This document shows, piece after piece, positions 43,702 to 52,217 of a DNA stretch of 64,000 bases. Made by a program: the position numbers and the translations under genes. The notes under the pieces are model-generated. The model saw nothing but the letters and a program-made list of their open reading frames with translations, was not told where the DNA came from and did no database searches. Each line of letters begins with the position of its first letter. The first letter of the stretch is position 1. The stretch lies in contig NZ_RZNH01000030.1 of the NCBI RefSeq assembly GCF_013141825.1, positions 1-64,000 of the forward strand. The letters are read 5' to 3'. This DNA is from Marinifilum caeruleilacunae (GTDB taxonomy: Bacteria; Bacteroidota; Bacteroidia; Bacteroidales; Marinifilaceae).

Positions 43702-46191
43702 ATGGGAGGAAGAGAAGTAGGTGGCATGAGCAACTTGCTTCCAGCTCACCGCGACCTGAACAATGAAAATCATCGAAAGGAAGTTGCCGATTTTTGGGGT
43801 GTTGAAGAGATTCCCTTAAAAGCTGGTTACACAGCTACCGAAATGATAGATGCAATTGAAGAGGATAAATTAAAAGCCATTTGGATTATTTGTACCAATC
43901 CACTGGTGAGTATGCCCAACTCGAAGAAAGTAGAAAGTGCACTTAAAAAAGCCAGATTTGTGGTTGTTCAGGACATTTATGCCAATACCGATACAATGGC
44001 TTTCGCAGATGTGATTCTACCGGCTGCCGGCTGGTTGGAAAAAGAGGGTAGCATGACCAACTCAGAACGTAGAGTTACCAACCTAAATAAGGTAATAGAT
44101 CCTCCAGGAGAGGCACTGCCCGACTACGAAATCATTTGCCGGGTAGCGAAACAAATGGGCTATAGCGGATTTAACTTCAAGAATGCCGAAGAAGTTTTTA
44201 ACGAATACAAACTCCTGACAAGAGGGACAAGTATATCTATTGAAGAATTAACCTATGAACGTTTAGATCAAATAGGATCGGTTCAATGGCCCTATAAAAA
44301 TGGAAAAGGTTTAAAAAGGCTTTTCAGCGACCATAAGTTTAATACGCATAATAATAAAGCCAATTTATTTGCTGTTGAACCCCACAATGAATCACAGGCA
44401 TCAAGTGAAGAGTATCCGCTGATTTTGACCACCGGCAGAGTTCGAGATCAATGGCATACAATGACTAAAACGGGTAAGGTTCAAAAACTAAAGCAGCACA
44501 TCAATCAGGCCTTTGTAGAAATACATCCTTCTGATGCCCAAAAGTACAAAATTGAAGAAGATGACATTGTTGTAATTAAGGGGCCAAATGGTAAGGTGCA
44601 GGTTCCAGCCAAAATTACTACAGATATCAGGTCGGGAGTTGTTTTTTTACCCATGCACTGGGGAAAAGTTTTATCGGGTGATTTGGCCAGGGCCAACAAC
44701 TTAACCAATGACTTGATAGATCCTATATCCAAAGAGCCTGATTTTAAATTTACCGCTGTTTCAATATCAAAATTCCAAAAAGCAAAGGAGCGAATCGTAA
44801 TCGCTGGAGCAGGAGCTGCTGCCTTACACTTTATTCAATCGTTTCGTAAAAAAAATAAACGAGATGAAATTGTGGTGATCTCGAAAGAGAAACATCCTTT
44901 TTACAATCGGATATTGTTGCCTGAGTACATTTCAGGACAATCGAGTTGGGAAAATCTTCAGAAAGCAAGCGTAGAAGAAATAAAAAATCTGAATATCAGA
45001 ATTGAAATAGAGCTTTGCCTTGAAAATATCAATACGGATGACAAAACAATTAGCTGTTCACAAAAAAAGACCTTTAGCTATGATAAACTGATACTTGCAA
45101 CCGGATCGAAACCATATGTACTAAATTCCGAATGGATGAAACATCCTAAGATTTTCACGATCAGAAATAAAATAGATGCCGATCGGTTGAAGGATTCAAT
45201 TTCTAAGGGAAATCGTGTATTGATTGTTGGTGGAGGTTTACTGGGTTTGGAAGTGGCAGCCTCTTTATTGGAACTCGAAATGCAAGTCACCTTAGCAAAC
45301 AGAAGTTCCCGATTAATGGATCGCCAACTGGACGATGTATCCAGTCAATTGCTCTCTGAAATCCTAATCGAAAAGGGAATCCACTTGTTACTAAATGATG
45401 AAATTAATCAACTCCTGACAACCGAGGAGAACAGGTATCAGGTAAGTTTTAGCAGTGGCAAAAGAAGTTTGTTCGATGCGGTGATATTTGCTGTTGGTAC
45501 TCAAGCGAATATTGAATTTGCAAAAGATGCACTTGATTGTCGTAGAGGAATTATAATTGATGAACATCTGAAAACCAGCAACGAATCAATATTTGCCATA
45601 GGTGAAATTGCCGAACTACATGGCAAAATGTATGGAATAACAGCAGCAGCTGAAGAGCAGGCAAGCATACTGGCGAATCATCTGAATGGAAATCCAATGT
45701 CTTCTTATCACGGAAGTGAAGCCATGAATATGCTCAAATTTCCAGGTATAAATCTTTGTTCCATCGGTTTAACCAAACTTCCTGAGAATGATCCCAGCTA
45801 TGAAGAAATTGTTTTCACCGATAAAAAGGCCAGGTATTACAAAAAATGCATCATTAAAAATGATGTTCTGGTAGGTTCAATTCTTATGGGAGACAAGGCG
45901 GAATTTGCTGAATTCAAGAAGCTCATTGTACAAAAAACAGAATTATCTGACCTGAGAAATAAACTATTGCGAACCGGCAAAGCCATTGAACCGGTGATTG
46001 GTAAAATTCTGTGCTCTTGCAACCAGGTAGGAGAAGGGAATATCGAAAATTTAATTGGTTCTGGTGTGAAGGATCTTGATGAAATCTGCGAGAAAAGCAA
46101 TGCCGGCTTAGGCTGTGGCAGTTGTAGACCCGAAATTCAAAAAATTCTGAATGATCAACTCAAAAATGAGCAATATGAAAAAGTCAAATGA
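43702..46191 (+). CDS. nasA: Nitrate reductase C-terminal part fused to FAD reductase and BFD [2Fe-2S] domains (after premature TGA)
   Basis: In-frame continuation of nasA. The first possible new start is ATG 43702, but conserved coding begins directly after the stop at 43666. Residues 1-350 or so hold the rest of the molybdopterin core (CTNPLVSMPNS, FADVILPAAGWLEKEGSMTN) and the MGD-binding C-terminal domain (LTTGRVRDQWHTMTKTGKV). About residues 355-740 form a NirB-like FAD/NAD(P)H reductase (IVIAGAGAAALHFI, LATGSKPYV, VLIVGGGLLGLEVAASL, IFAIGEIAE). The end is a BFD-type domain with four cysteines (CSCNQVGEGNIENLI and GLGCGSCRPEI). The full gene would encode about 1,167 residues, carrying its own NAD(P)H reductase. 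It overlaps the next gene by 26-41 bases. Confidence 0.88.
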   Translation: MGGREVGGMSNLLPAHRDLNNENHRKEVADFWGVEEIPLKAGYTATEMIDAIEEDKLKAIWIICTNPLVSMPNSKKVESALKKARFVVVQDIYANTDTMAFADVILPAAGWLEKEGSMTNSERRVTNLNKVIDPPGEALPDYEIICRVAKQMGYSGFNFKNAEEVFNEYKLLTRGTSISIEELTYERLDQIGSVQWPYKNGKGLKRLFSDHKFNTHNNKANLFAVEPHNESQASSEEYPLILTTGRVRDQWHTMTKTGKVQKLKQHINQAFVEIHPSDAQKYKIEEDDIVVIKGPNGKVQVPAKITTDIRSGVVFLPMHWGKVLSGDLARANNLTNDLIDPISKEPDFKFTAVSISKFQKAKERIVIAGAGAAALHFIQSFRKKNKRDEIVVISKEKHPFYNRILLPEYISGQSSWENLQKASVEEIKNLNIRIEIELCLENINTDDKTISCSQKKTFSYDKLILATGSKPYVLNSEWMKHPKIFTIRNKIDADRLKDSISKGNRVLIVGGGLLGLEVAASLLELEMQVTLANRSSRLMDRQLDDVSSQLLSEILIEKGIHLLLNDEINQLLTTEENRYQVSFSSGKRSLFDAVIFAVGTQANIEFAKDALDCRRGIIIDEHLKTSNESIFAIGEIAELHGKMYGITAAAEEQASILANHLNGNPMSSYHGSEAMNMLKFPGINLCSIGLTKLPENDPSYEEIVFTDKKARYYKKCIIKNDVLVGSILMGDKAEFAEFKKLIVQKTELSDLRNKLLRTGKAIEPVIGKILCSCNQVGEGNIENLIGSGVKDLDEICEKSNAGLGCGSCRPEIQKILNDQLKNEQYEKVK

Positions 46192-47620
46192 GCTGTCTCG
46201 TGTATTAATTAAGGGAGGAACTTTATCTCCTGCTCTTTTCTACGATATTATTTCTTTTGCCGAAAATTTCGGAAACCAATACATCCACCTGGGCTCCAGG
46301 CAAGATATTTTGTTTTCCTGTCCAATGAATCAAAATCACGAACACAGAACAGAATTTTCGCTTCAGAAAAAAGGATCGGCAGTTCAGAATATTGTTTCCT
46401 CTTTTGTTTGTGTTGATATTCTTCCCTCTACAAGCTGGCTATACTCTGGCATTTACCTTAAGGTTCTGGAACAATTTAATGATACACATCAATTGCGAAT
46501 CAATATTGTTGATCCTAAACAAAATATGATGCCTCTTTTTTATGGACAGCTTAATTTTGTTGCCTCCGAAACTGCCAATTACTGGCATCTTTATTTGAAT
46601 CTGGCTGCTGATAAAAATCTACAACACTGGCCTGGATTAATTTTTACCGATGACATCGCCCAGTTTGCCCGCCAGCTCGAAAAAGTGATTATTCAGAAGA
46701 ACCTAACATGCAAAGAATTACTTGTTAAGGAAATAGAGAAAATACACCTACAAAAGAATACACTAACGAGCGATGAGAAAATCATTTTGCCTGAAGGATT
46801 TTTCCCTTACTACGAAGGATTCAATAAGGTAGATGGGAAAGATTTGTATTGGATTGGCCTGTACTGGAGAAACAACCAGTACCCCATTCCATTTTTAAAA
46901 GAACTGTGTGAACTCTGCAGAAAAACCAATGTGGGTAAAATTAGCTTTACCCCGTGGAAAACACTCATTATAAGAGACATTAATTCAAAAGATAAAATGT
47001 ATTGGGATGAATTAATAGGTCGTTACGGACTCAACATGCGTCACTCCTCTTTCGAACTGAACTGGCATCTCCCCTTACTGGATAAGCTTGCTCTACAATT
47101 GAAGCAATATATCGTTTCCAAATTCGATCAGCTCGATATCAGAACTTATGGATTGTCATTTTCCATTCAAAGGAAGATTGATGAAAGATTAACCACTATC
47201 GTGATACGACCAAAGGGCAGATTCCCATTTCTTGGAAGCCTTGATTTTACACGCAGCTATACGATTGAATATGCAATGGACTTTAATCCGAACAATAACA
47301 AATATGTTAGCTATGCCATTAAACTCAGTAAAAAAGATTTGCCGGCAAGCTTATATGAGCTCTCCAAAAAATATTCTGCCTTTCAATTTGTTCATTATAA
47401 CACCCAAAAATTAGCCAAAAACGAGAGGACTGAAAGCAAAGCTTTTACGGTATATCAATGCAGCAATTGCCATAGTGTTTACGATGAACGATATGGGGAT
47501 CAATTGGCGAACATTGAAGCTGGTACACCATTTCAACTATTACAAGAAGATTATTGTTGCCAGCTTTGCGATAGTGCAAAATCAGACTTTGTGGAAACAG
47601 AAATGTGGGAGACAGTTTAA
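46166..47620 (+). CDS. Rubredoxin fused to a nitrite/sulfite reductase-like domain
   Basis: From ATG 46166 (46151 and 46175 are alternatives) the protein has 484 residues. The N-terminal part contains two ferredoxin-like half domains of the nitrite/sulfite reductase type (LIKGGTLSPALFYDIISFAE, YIHLGSRQDILFS; then KISFTPWKTLIIRD), but I see no cysteine set for siroheme and [4Fe-4S] as found in NirB. The last 55 residues are a rubredoxin: CSNC-HSVYDERYGD, AGTPFQLL, then CQLC, with an extra Cys (YCCQLC). It overlaps the end of nasA and lies 33 bases before nirB, so it probably serves as an electron carrier or assembly partner in nitrate reduction. This role is inferred from position. Confidence 0.8.
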   Translation: MSNMKKSNELSRVLIKGGTLSPALFYDIISFAENFGNQYIHLGSRQDILFSCPMNQNHEHRTEFSLQKKGSAVQNIVSSFVCVDILPSTSWLYSGIYLKVLEQFNDTHQLRINIVDPKQNMMPLFYGQLNFVASETANYWHLYLNLAADKNLQHWPGLIFTDDIAQFARQLEKVIIQKNLTCKELLVKEIEKIHLQKNTLTSDEKIILPEGFFPYYEGFNKVDGKDLYWIGLYWRNNQYPIPFLKELCELCRKTNVGKISFTPWKTLIIRDINSKDKMYWDELIGRYGLNMRHSSFELNWHLPLLDKLALQLKQYIVSKFDQLDIRTYGLSFSIQRKIDERLTTIVIRPKGRFPFLGSLDFTRSYTIEYAMDFNPNNNKYVSYAIKLSKKDLPASLYELSKKYSAFQFVHYNTQKLAKNERTESKAFTVYQCSNCHSVYDERYGDQLANIEAGTPFQLLQEDYCCQLCDSAKSDFVETEMWETV

Positions 47621-47653
47621 AATGCATATCAATCAACACTTTAAAAACCTCTG

Positions 47654-50143
47654 ATGATGAAAAAAATAATACTGATAGGAAATGGAATGACAGGCTTTAA
47701 ATTCTGCGAAAAATTTGTTGCCTCATCATTAAGACATGAATACGAATTGCTGGTATTTGGAGAAGAAAAACATCCGGCATACGATCGTGTACACCTAAGT
47801 TCATATTATACAGGAACACAAGCAGATGATTTGTATTTGGCCCCGTCCAACTGGTATCTGGAGAATAAAATTCATCTACGAACCAATGAAAAAATCGTGC
47901 AAATTGATCGTGAAAGCAAGAGTGTCTTATCTGAACAGGGAAAAAGCTATGCCTACGATATTCTCGTATTGGCTACCGGTTCCTCTGCCTTTGTTCCTCC
48001 AATAAACGGGCTTAATAAAAAAGGTGTGTTTGTATATCGCACTCTTTCCGATATCGATGAAATCAAAAAATATGTGCCACATGCAAAAAAAGCTGCAATT
48101 ATTGGTGGTGGATTGTTAGGTTTAGAGGCTGCCAAGGCGGTTTTAGACGATGGGCTACAAACAAGTATCATAGAATTTGCTCCTCGACTTATGCCTAGAC
48201 AATTGGATGATCGGGCTGCGGAAATCCTGAAAACAACACTACAGGAATTAGACCTGGAAATATTGTTGAATAAAAGCACCGAAAAAATTATTGGCTCAGA
48301 CAAAATCGAAGCCCTGCAGTTTACCGATGGATCGAACTTAAAAACTGATTTACTTATTATTTCGGCAGGCATTAAGCCAAGGGATGAACTGGCAAAATCC
48401 GCTGGCTTAGAGATTCATCCGCGGGGAGGTATTCTTGTAAACAGCAGAATGGAAACCGCAGATCCTTCCATTTTTGCAATTGGTGAGTGTGTTGTGGTAC
48501 ACGAAATGGTATGGGGATTGGTGGCTCCATGTTACGAAATGGCCGAAGTACTTATCGACAATTTACAAAATGGTTCTTCAGAATTTTTAGGATTTGATCT
48601 CTCTTCAAAATTAAAACTAATTGGAACCGATGTGGCCAGTTTTGGAGATGCAATGGTGAAGGATGAAAATACAAAAACCATCATTTACGAAAACAAGGCA
48701 AGTGGAATTTACAAGCGTCTTAATATCACTAAAGACTGCAAATATTTACTTGGAGGCATCCTGGTAGGCGAAAGTGAAGAATTTAATCTTTTGAAACAGG
48801 TGGTCAACAACAAGATGCCTTTACCGGCAAATCCGGAAGATTTTATTCTGGGTGCCAGGGGAGGTGATAGTTCTGCAGGAATTGGCGTGGCCGACCTTCC
48901 TGGTAGTGCGATCATTTGTTCTTGTGAAAATATCAGTAAGGAAAATATTGAAATGGCCATTGAAATGGACGAAGCCCAAACAGTTCCTTTAATTAAGAAA
49001 TGTACCAAAGCAGGAACAGGCTGTGGCGGTTGTATTCCCATGCTGGACGATATTCTGACCCACTATTTGAAATCTCAAGGCCTGGAAGTTAGAAAAACCA
49101 TTTGCGAACATTTTGATTATACCCGACAAGAGTTGTATGATATCATCAAAGTAAATGAAATAAAAACTTTTGATGAGCTCTTGAAACAGTATGGTAAAGG
49201 CTCAGGCTGCGAAACCTGTAAACCTTTAATTGCTTCGCTACTGGCAAGCATTTGGAACGATTTAATTGTAAAACAAGATACCATACAGGATACCAATGAT
49301 CGCTTTCTGGCCAATATTCAGCAAGGTGGTGTTTACTCGGTTGTTCCTCGCGTTCCGGGTGGTGAAATTACTCCAGACAAGCTGATACTTATTGGGCAGG
49401 TAGCCAAGAAATATGACTTGTACACCAAAATAACGGGAGGTCAGCGTGTTGATTTATTCGGTGCACGAGTAGATCAGCTGCCAATTATATGGGAAGAATT
49501 GATAGCCGGTGGTTTTGAGAGTGGACATGCCTATGGAAAGTCGCTTCGAACAGTAAAAAGTTGTGTCGGTTCAACATGGTGCAGATTTGGTATGCATGAT
49601 TCAGTTTCCTTTGCCATTGAAATAGAAAACCGTTATAAAGGATTACGCTCACCTCACAAATTAAAAGGAGGTGTATCGGGCTGTGTTCGCGAATGTGCCG
49701 AAGCCAGGAGCAAAGATTTTGGCATTATAGCTACCGAAAAAGGCTGGAACCTGTTTGTATGTGGAAATGGTGGTGCAAATCCTCGTCATGCCGATCTGCT
49801 TGCCTCCGATTTAAGTAAGGAATTGGTCATAAAATATCTTGATCGTTTCCTGATGTATTATATCAAAACAGCCGAGCCGTTAACACGCACATCAAAGTGG
49901 TTGAGCAATTTGGAAGGTGGTTTAAAATACCTGCAAGATGTTGTTATAAACGACTGTTTAAGCATTGGTGACAAATTGGAGACTGAAATGGATCAAGTTC
50001 TCTCACACTATAAATGTGAGTGGACAGAGGTGGTAAAATCACCTGAGCTGAGAAAAAAATTCCGCCAGTTTGTAAACACCGATCAAAAGGATGAGAGTAT
50101 CAAATTTGTTTCACTAAGGGATCAGAAAATGCCTGCTAAGTAA
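47654..50143 (+). CDS. nirB: Nitrite reductase (NAD(P)H) large subunit
   Basis: An 829-residue cytoplasmic enzyme reducing nitrite to ammonium with six electrons. Domains in order: FAD/NAD(P)H reductase (IILIGNGMTGFKFCEKF, AIIGGGLLGLEAAKAVL, IFAIGECVVV), two BFD-like [2Fe-2S] segments (CSCENISKENIEMAIEM with GTGCGGCIPML, then CETCKPL), and the nitrite/sulfite reductase core (LYTKITGGQRVDLFG; siroheme/[4Fe-4S] cysteines in CVGSTWCRFG and GCVRECAEARSKDFG). All motifs are intact and length is normal. It lies 9 bases before nirD. Confidence 0.95.
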   Translation: MMKKIILIGNGMTGFKFCEKFVASSLRHEYELLVFGEEKHPAYDRVHLSSYYTGTQADDLYLAPSNWYLENKIHLRTNEKIVQIDRESKSVLSEQGKSYAYDILVLATGSSAFVPPINGLNKKGVFVYRTLSDIDEIKKYVPHAKKAAIIGGGLLGLEAAKAVLDDGLQTSIIEFAPRLMPRQLDDRAAEILKTTLQELDLEILLNKSTEKIIGSDKIEALQFTDGSNLKTDLLIISAGIKPRDELAKSAGLEIHPRGGILVNSRMETADPSIFAIGECVVVHEMVWGLVAPCYEMAEVLIDNLQNGSSEFLGFDLSSKLKLIGTDVASFGDAMVKDENTKTIIYENKASGIYKRLNITKDCKYLLGGILVGESEEFNLLKQVVNNKMPLPANPEDFILGARGGDSSAGIGVADLPGSAIICSCENISKENIEMAIEMDEAQTVPLIKKCTKAGTGCGGCIPMLDDILTHYLKSQGLEVRKTICEHFDYTRQELYDIIKVNEIKTFDELLKQYGKGSGCETCKPLIASLLASIWNDLIVKQDTIQDTNDRFLANIQQGGVYSVVPRVPGGEITPDKLILIGQVAKKYDLYTKITGGQRVDLFGARVDQLPIIWEELIAGGFESGHAYGKSLRTVKSCVGSTWCRFGMHDSVSFAIEIENRYKGLRSPHKLKGGVSGCVRECAEARSKDFGIIATEKGWNLFVCGNGGANPRHADLLASDLSKELVIKYLDRFLMYYIKTAEPLTRTSKWLSNLEGGLKYLQDVVINDCLSIGDKLETEMDQVLSHYKCEWTEVVKSPELRKKFRQFVNTDQKDESIKFVSLRDQKMPAK

Positions 50144-50152
50144 GTAAACGCT

Positions 50153-50494
50153 ATGAAAACAGAAGAATATCAATGGATAGAGGCTGCTCCGGTTGAGGAA
50201 TTTCCTTCAAATGGCGGTGCTGCTGTTTTAATTAAGGGTGAACAAATCGCAATTTTTCATTTCAGCAATGAAAACCGATGGTTTGCCACCCAAAACAAAT
50301 GTCCCCATAAGGCTGAAATGGTAATTGCAAGGGGACTTACGGGTGATAGCGATGGACATCCAAAGGTAGTGTGTCCCCTACACAAAAGATCTTTTTCGCT
50401 GGAAAATGGGAAATGTTTCTCTGATAAAGAATATCAACTCAAAACTTACCCGGTAAAAGTGGAAAATGGAATGGTTTATATAGGCTTTGAATAA
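50153..50494 (+). CDS. nirD: Nitrite reductase small subunit, Rieske type
   Basis: A 113-residue Rieske-fold protein with cluster ligands in CPHKAEM and CPLHKRSFSLENGKC. The Cys-x-His pairs are present in both loops, so it should bind a [2Fe-2S] cluster. It completes the NirBD nitrite reductase and is the last gene of the operon. A 135-base gap then separates it from the next gene. Confidence 0.93.
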   Translation: MKTEEYQWIEAAPVEEFPSNGGAAVLIKGEQIAIFHFSNENRWFATQNKCPHKAEMVIARGLTGDSDGHPKVVCPLHKRSFSLENGKCFSDKEYQLKTYPVKVENGMVYIGFE

Positions 50495-50629
50495 TTTACT
50501 GATGCCTATTTGTTTAGCATGTTGATCCTTAAAATGGCTTTGTTATTTTTTTCATAAACAACAGGTTTTGAATATTCCCGACTTTTTGTATTTTAGTATT
50601 TAGATTTTTTCTAAATAAAAATAACAAAC

Positions 50630-51016
50630 ATGAAAGAAGCATATCAAGTTAATAAAGTATACTCGTTGATACTCATACTGGCAGGCGCATTTGGTTTTGT
50701 CGCCAGGTACTACGAAATGGGAGATTGGCAATTTACAGCCTTAATTCCACTATTCTTTGGAGTCATTTTATTCTTTTGCACTCCAGGAATCAGGAAAGAA
50801 AATGCAGCCATTGGACATGTTGCTGCCCTCTTAACAAGCTTATTGGTGATTACAGCCATTGTAATGCTCTCGAAAGGCATTTTTGGAGATGCAGGCTGGG
50901 GACGTAAACAATGGGTCTTCCTGGTAGTAATTTTGGGAGGTATTTGGAGTTTACGTAGTCAGATTAATTATTTTAGAGCCCAACGCAGAAGAAAAGCTGC
51001 TCAGGCAAAGTCATAA
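50630..51016 (+). CDS. Small four-helix membrane protein, unrecognised
   Basis: A 128-residue protein with four hydrophobic segments (about 10-27, 35-50, 62-80, 93-108) and a strongly basic C-terminus (RAQRRRKAAQAKS). The pattern (SLILILAGAFGFVARYYEMG, then GVILFFCTPG) resembles small TMEM14-like or DUF-type membrane proteins, but I do not name a family. It has its own upstream region and terminator, so it is probably independent of the nitrate operon. Confidence 0.7.
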   Translation: MKEAYQVNKVYSLILILAGAFGFVARYYEMGDWQFTALIPLFFGVILFFCTPGIRKENAAIGHVAALLTSLLVITAIVMLSKGIFGDAGWGRKQWVFLVVILGGIWSLRSQINYFRAQRRRKAAQAKS

Positions 51017-51047
51017 AAAAAAGCCCTTTTTCAAGGGCTTTTTCTTT
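51017..51047 (+). terminator. Bidirectional terminator before lspA
   Basis: AAAAAGCCCTT and AAGGGCTTTTT pair around a short TTTC loop, with A and T runs on both sides. Confidence 0.88.
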
Positions 51048-51062
51048 GTATTATATTTTCGA

Positions 51063-51677
51063 CTATTGATGGTCTTCTTTTACGAAATAATTGCGCTGAA
51101 ACAAGAGAATAAACGCCACACCAATTGTGATGTAAGAATCGGCAATATTAAAAACCGGGCGGAAGAAGATAAAGTGTTCCCCTTTCCAAAATGGGAACCA
51201 CTCCGGGAAATTTCCTTCTACCAATGGGAAATAAAGCATATCAACAACTTTTCCGTGCAAAAAGCTTGAATAACCACCTCCTTCGGGCATGAACTGTGCC
51301 ACCTGGTAATAGCTATCGTTGAATATCATGCCGTAAAAAGCACTATCGATGATATTCCCCATTGCACCGGCAAAAATCAATGAGATTGCAACAATTAATC
51401 CCATTGGAGCTTTCTTCTTACAGATATCATGTAAATACCATCCAATTCCGCAAACAGCGATAATTCTAAAAAGGCTTAATAGCATTTTTCCCCACTCGCC
51501 TTCCAGTTCCATACCAAAGGCCATACCGTTGTTCTCAATAAAGTGGATCATGAACCAATCTCCAAAAACCGAAAATTCTTCGCCCAACATCATATTGGTT
51601 TTAATCCAGATTTTTATGGCCTGATCTAAAATCAGAAGTACAACAATAAATGCTACCGATTTTTTAAATAGCGACAT
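51063..51677 (-). CDS. lspA: Lipoprotein signal peptidase (signal peptidase II)
   Basis: A 204-residue inner membrane aspartyl protease that removes lipoprotein signal peptides. Family blocks are present: LILDQAIKIWIKTNM, FIENNGMAFGM, FAGAMGNIIDSAFYG with the first catalytic Asp, VVDMLYFP, and FNIADSYITIGV with the second. It is longer than the usual 165 residues, as is common in Bacteroidota. It follows the DksA-like gene and ileS on the same strand. The many lipoproteins in this window depend on it. Confidence 0.95.
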   Translation of the reverse strand: MSLFKKSVAFIVVLLILDQAIKIWIKTNMMLGEEFSVFGDWFMIHFIENNGMAFGMELEGEWGKMLLSLFRIIAVCGIGWYLHDICKKKAPMGLIVAISLIFAGAMGNIIDSAFYGMIFNDSYYQVAQFMPEGGGYSSFLHGKVVDMLYFPLVEGNFPEWFPFWKGEHFIFFRPVFNIADSYITIGVAFILLFQRNYFVKEDHQ

Positions 51678-51740
51678 ATCTTAAAATGTTTTGTTCGTGT
51701 TTTTCAGGATTTAAAGAAATAAAAACCTTTGCTTCTATAC

Positions 51741-51777
51741 AAAAATGATTGGAAGAATCTCTTCTTCCAATCATTTT
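51741..51777 (-). terminator. Terminator after the DksA-like gene
   Basis: AAAATGATTGGAAGAA pairs with TTCTTCCAATCATTTT, leaving a four-base loop. A or T runs follow on both strands, so it stops the dksA-like transcript before lspA or attenuates it. Confidence 0.8.
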
Positions 51778-51797
51778 ATATATTCGAGTTGAATAAT

Positions 51798-52172
51798 TTA
51801 CTGCTTGTTCTTAGCTTCGATACTTAAAGTAGCGTGAGGCACTGCACGCAATCTTTCAGGAGCAATAAGCTTACCTGTTTCGCGACAGATACCATAAGTT
51901 TTATTCTCGATACGAATTAAAGCGGCTTCCAGATGAGAGATAAACTTAGCCTGACGCTGTGCCAAACGGCCAGCCTCTTCTTTAGAAAGAACTGAAGCAC
52001 CTTCTTCCAAAACTTTAAATGTTGGAGATGTATCTTCAATATCGTTACCTGAGCTATTAGAAATAACAGCTTTTAATGTATCGTAATCCTTCTTGGCCTT
52101 ACTAAGTTTTGAGTTGATCAAGTCTTTAAATTCTTGCAACTCCTCGTCTGTATATCGCTTCTTTTCAGTCAT
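51798..52172 (-). CDS. DksA/TraR-like protein without a zinc finger
   Basis: A 124-residue protein with the DksA/TraR layout: a long N-terminal coiled coil (about 8-85, with EDTSPTFKVLEEGASVLSKE) and a C-terminal globule. The usual four zinc cysteines are reduced to one (YGICRETGKLIAPERLRA; the second pair reads ATLSIEAK in place of ATLCVEC). Such cysteine-poor DksA homologues exist and can still act on RNA polymerase with ppGpp in other bacteria. It lies between ileS and lspA, a common order in Bacteroidota. Confidence 0.85.
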   Translation of the reverse strand: MTEKKRYTDEELQEFKDLINSKLSKAKKDYDTLKAVISNSSGNDIEDTSPTFKVLEEGASVLSKEEAGRLAQRQAKFISHLEAALIRIENKTYGICRETGKLIAPERLRAVPHATLSIEAKNKQ

Positions 52173-52217
52173 TGCTTCTATAGTTTATTTCGTTCTCTAA
52201 AGATAACAAAAAATCGA

